Shown: piece by piece, positions 63,394-64,000 of the stretch | Layout of the letters: every line of letters starts with the position of its first letter | Position numbering within the stretch: position 1 is the stretch's first letter | Origin: Wenzhouxiangellaceae bacterium | GTDB lineage: Bacteria; Pseudomonadota; Gammaproteobacteria; Xanthomonadales; Wenzhouxiangellaceae | Assembly (NCBI GenBank): GCA_028289455.1 | Contig: JANQPN010000032.1 | Coordinates: 62,001-126,000 of the forward strand | Reading direction: 5' to 3' | Length of the DNA stretch: 64,000 nucleotides | The notes under the pieces: model-generated | Databases searched by the model: none | Seen by the model: only the letters and a program-made list of their open reading frames with translations | Told to the model about the DNA's origin: nothing | Program-made: the position numbers and the translations under genes

Positions 63394-64000
63394 TTAGCCT
63401 GTAGCAGCCGGCGCGTCAGCCTGTCGTCCATCCAGCGCCAGTCGGATGGGTTTGATAAATTCATGCACAGCCTGTTGGGTATCATCAGCCTGTGCCAGGC
63501 AACTCACCAGCGCACTGCCGATCACAACTGCATCGGCGTGTCCTGCCACAGTCAGTGCATCCTCGGCTGATTTGATCCCAAAGCCCACTGCTATGGGCAG
63601 GTCAGTGTGCTGCCTAAGTGCAGCTACCGGACCGGCAAGTGCCGACTCATCCAGGCTGGAGGAGCCGGTCACACCTTTCAGTGAAACGTAATACACAAAT
63701 CCTGAAGCCTGCCGGCAGATGCGTTGCTGACGCTCTTCCGTTGACGTAGGCGCCACCAGAAATATCTGATCAATCTGCTGCCGCTGCAAATCCTCACGAA
63801 TACCGGAGGCCTCCTCCGGCGGACAGTCAACCAGTAATACACCATCAACACCGGCAACGGCCGCATCCTTCGCAAAGGCTGCATGACCATATCGTTCCAA
63901 TGGATTCAAGTACCCCATCAGCACAATTGGCGTTACCTGATCGACCGCCCGGAATTGCTTAACCAGTTCCAGTACGCCAGCCAGCGTCATACCAGCCTCT
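63394..64000 (-). CDS. trpA: Tryptophan synthase alpha subunit (5-prime partial)
   Basis: The reading frame continues beyond the right edge of the window, so only the C-terminal 201 residues are seen. TrpA cleaves indole-3-glycerol phosphate to indole. Motifs include PIVLMGYLNPLERYG, VDGVLLVDCPPEE, FVYYVSLKGVTGSS and PIAVGFGIKSAEDA. The trpA-accD-folC order is typical of gammaproteobacteria. It lies 9 bases before accD. Confidence 0.95.
   Translation of the reverse strand, partial: EAGMTLAGVLELVKQFRAVDQVTPIVLMGYLNPLERYGHAAFAKDAAVAGVDGVLLVDCPPEEASGIREDLQRQQIDQIFLVAPTSTEERQQRICRQASGFVYYVSLKGVTGSSSLDESALAGPVAALRQHTDLPIAVGFGIKSAEDALTVAGHADAVVIGSALVSCLAQADDTQQAVHEFIKPIRLALDGRQADAPAATG

Noticed and set aside
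1..64000. tRNA, rRNA, insertion sequences, integrases or attachment sites
   Set aside because: None could be recognised by eye; cloverleaf and transposase motifs were not found.

Overview
The window looks like a chromosomal segment of a free-living gammaproteobacterium. The right end carries a typical gammaproteobacterial housekeeping block, read right to left: trpA (partial), accD, folC, a SPOR-domain protein, cvpA, purF, photolyase, a TPR glycosyltransferase and thrA. purT lies nearby on the other strand. The rest is accessory: many lipoproteins and signal-peptide proteins, three AraC-type regulators, two ECF sigma factors, a Ser/Thr kinase and three giant or multidomain surface/periplasmic proteins. 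The delta-60, DUF11/IPTL-CTERM and ECF plus TPR-kinase content recalls Wenzhouxiangella/Marinicella-type gammaproteobacteria, but that placement is only an inference. No rRNA, tRNA, CRISPR array, insertion sequence or phage gene was seen.

Layout. (1) 0-12.4 kb: a quinoprotein-oxidase region. Two LodA-like (CTQ cofactor) proteins point away from each other. Between them lie a PQQ-type beta-propeller lipoprotein, a DUF1579 protein, an M1-like metallopeptidase and a lipoprotein with one c-type heme motif. The second LodA forms an operon with the heme lipoprotein and a LodB-like flavoprotein, and it carries an inserted propeller-like domain and a C-terminal ricin-type trefoil. (2) 12.4-19.1 kb: AraC regulator, secreted hydrolase, a coupled Tat aldo-keto reductase/membrane protein pair, and two zf-TFIIB paralogues around a DUF998-type membrane protein. 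(3) 19.2-24.7 kb: an apparent operon of ECF sigma factor, single-TM anti-sigma-like protein, lipoprotein and exported TPR-CHAT protease. (4) 24.8-34.1 kb: AraC regulator, two related secreted proteins ending at a strong terminator, an unrecognised two-gene cytoplasmic cassette, and secreted serine hydrolases with a metallo-beta-lactamase-fold enzyme. (5) 34.3-50.8 kb: ECF sigma plus TPR kinase, divergent from a delta-60/choice-of-anchor D surface protein; two PD40 propeller proteins; a CPBP protease; an AraC regulator; and a 1571-residue CARDB-like/DUF11 IPTL-CTERM protein. (6) 51-64 kb: purine, aspartate-family, folate, fatty-acid and tryptophan genes.

The strongest candidates for something undescribed are the heme-lipoprotein/LodA-propeller-ricin/LodB operon, the ECF/anti-sigma/lipoprotein/TPR-CHAT operon, and the orphan pair at 27.4-28.8 kb. 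All functions come from motif and family recognition by eye; no database search was run.
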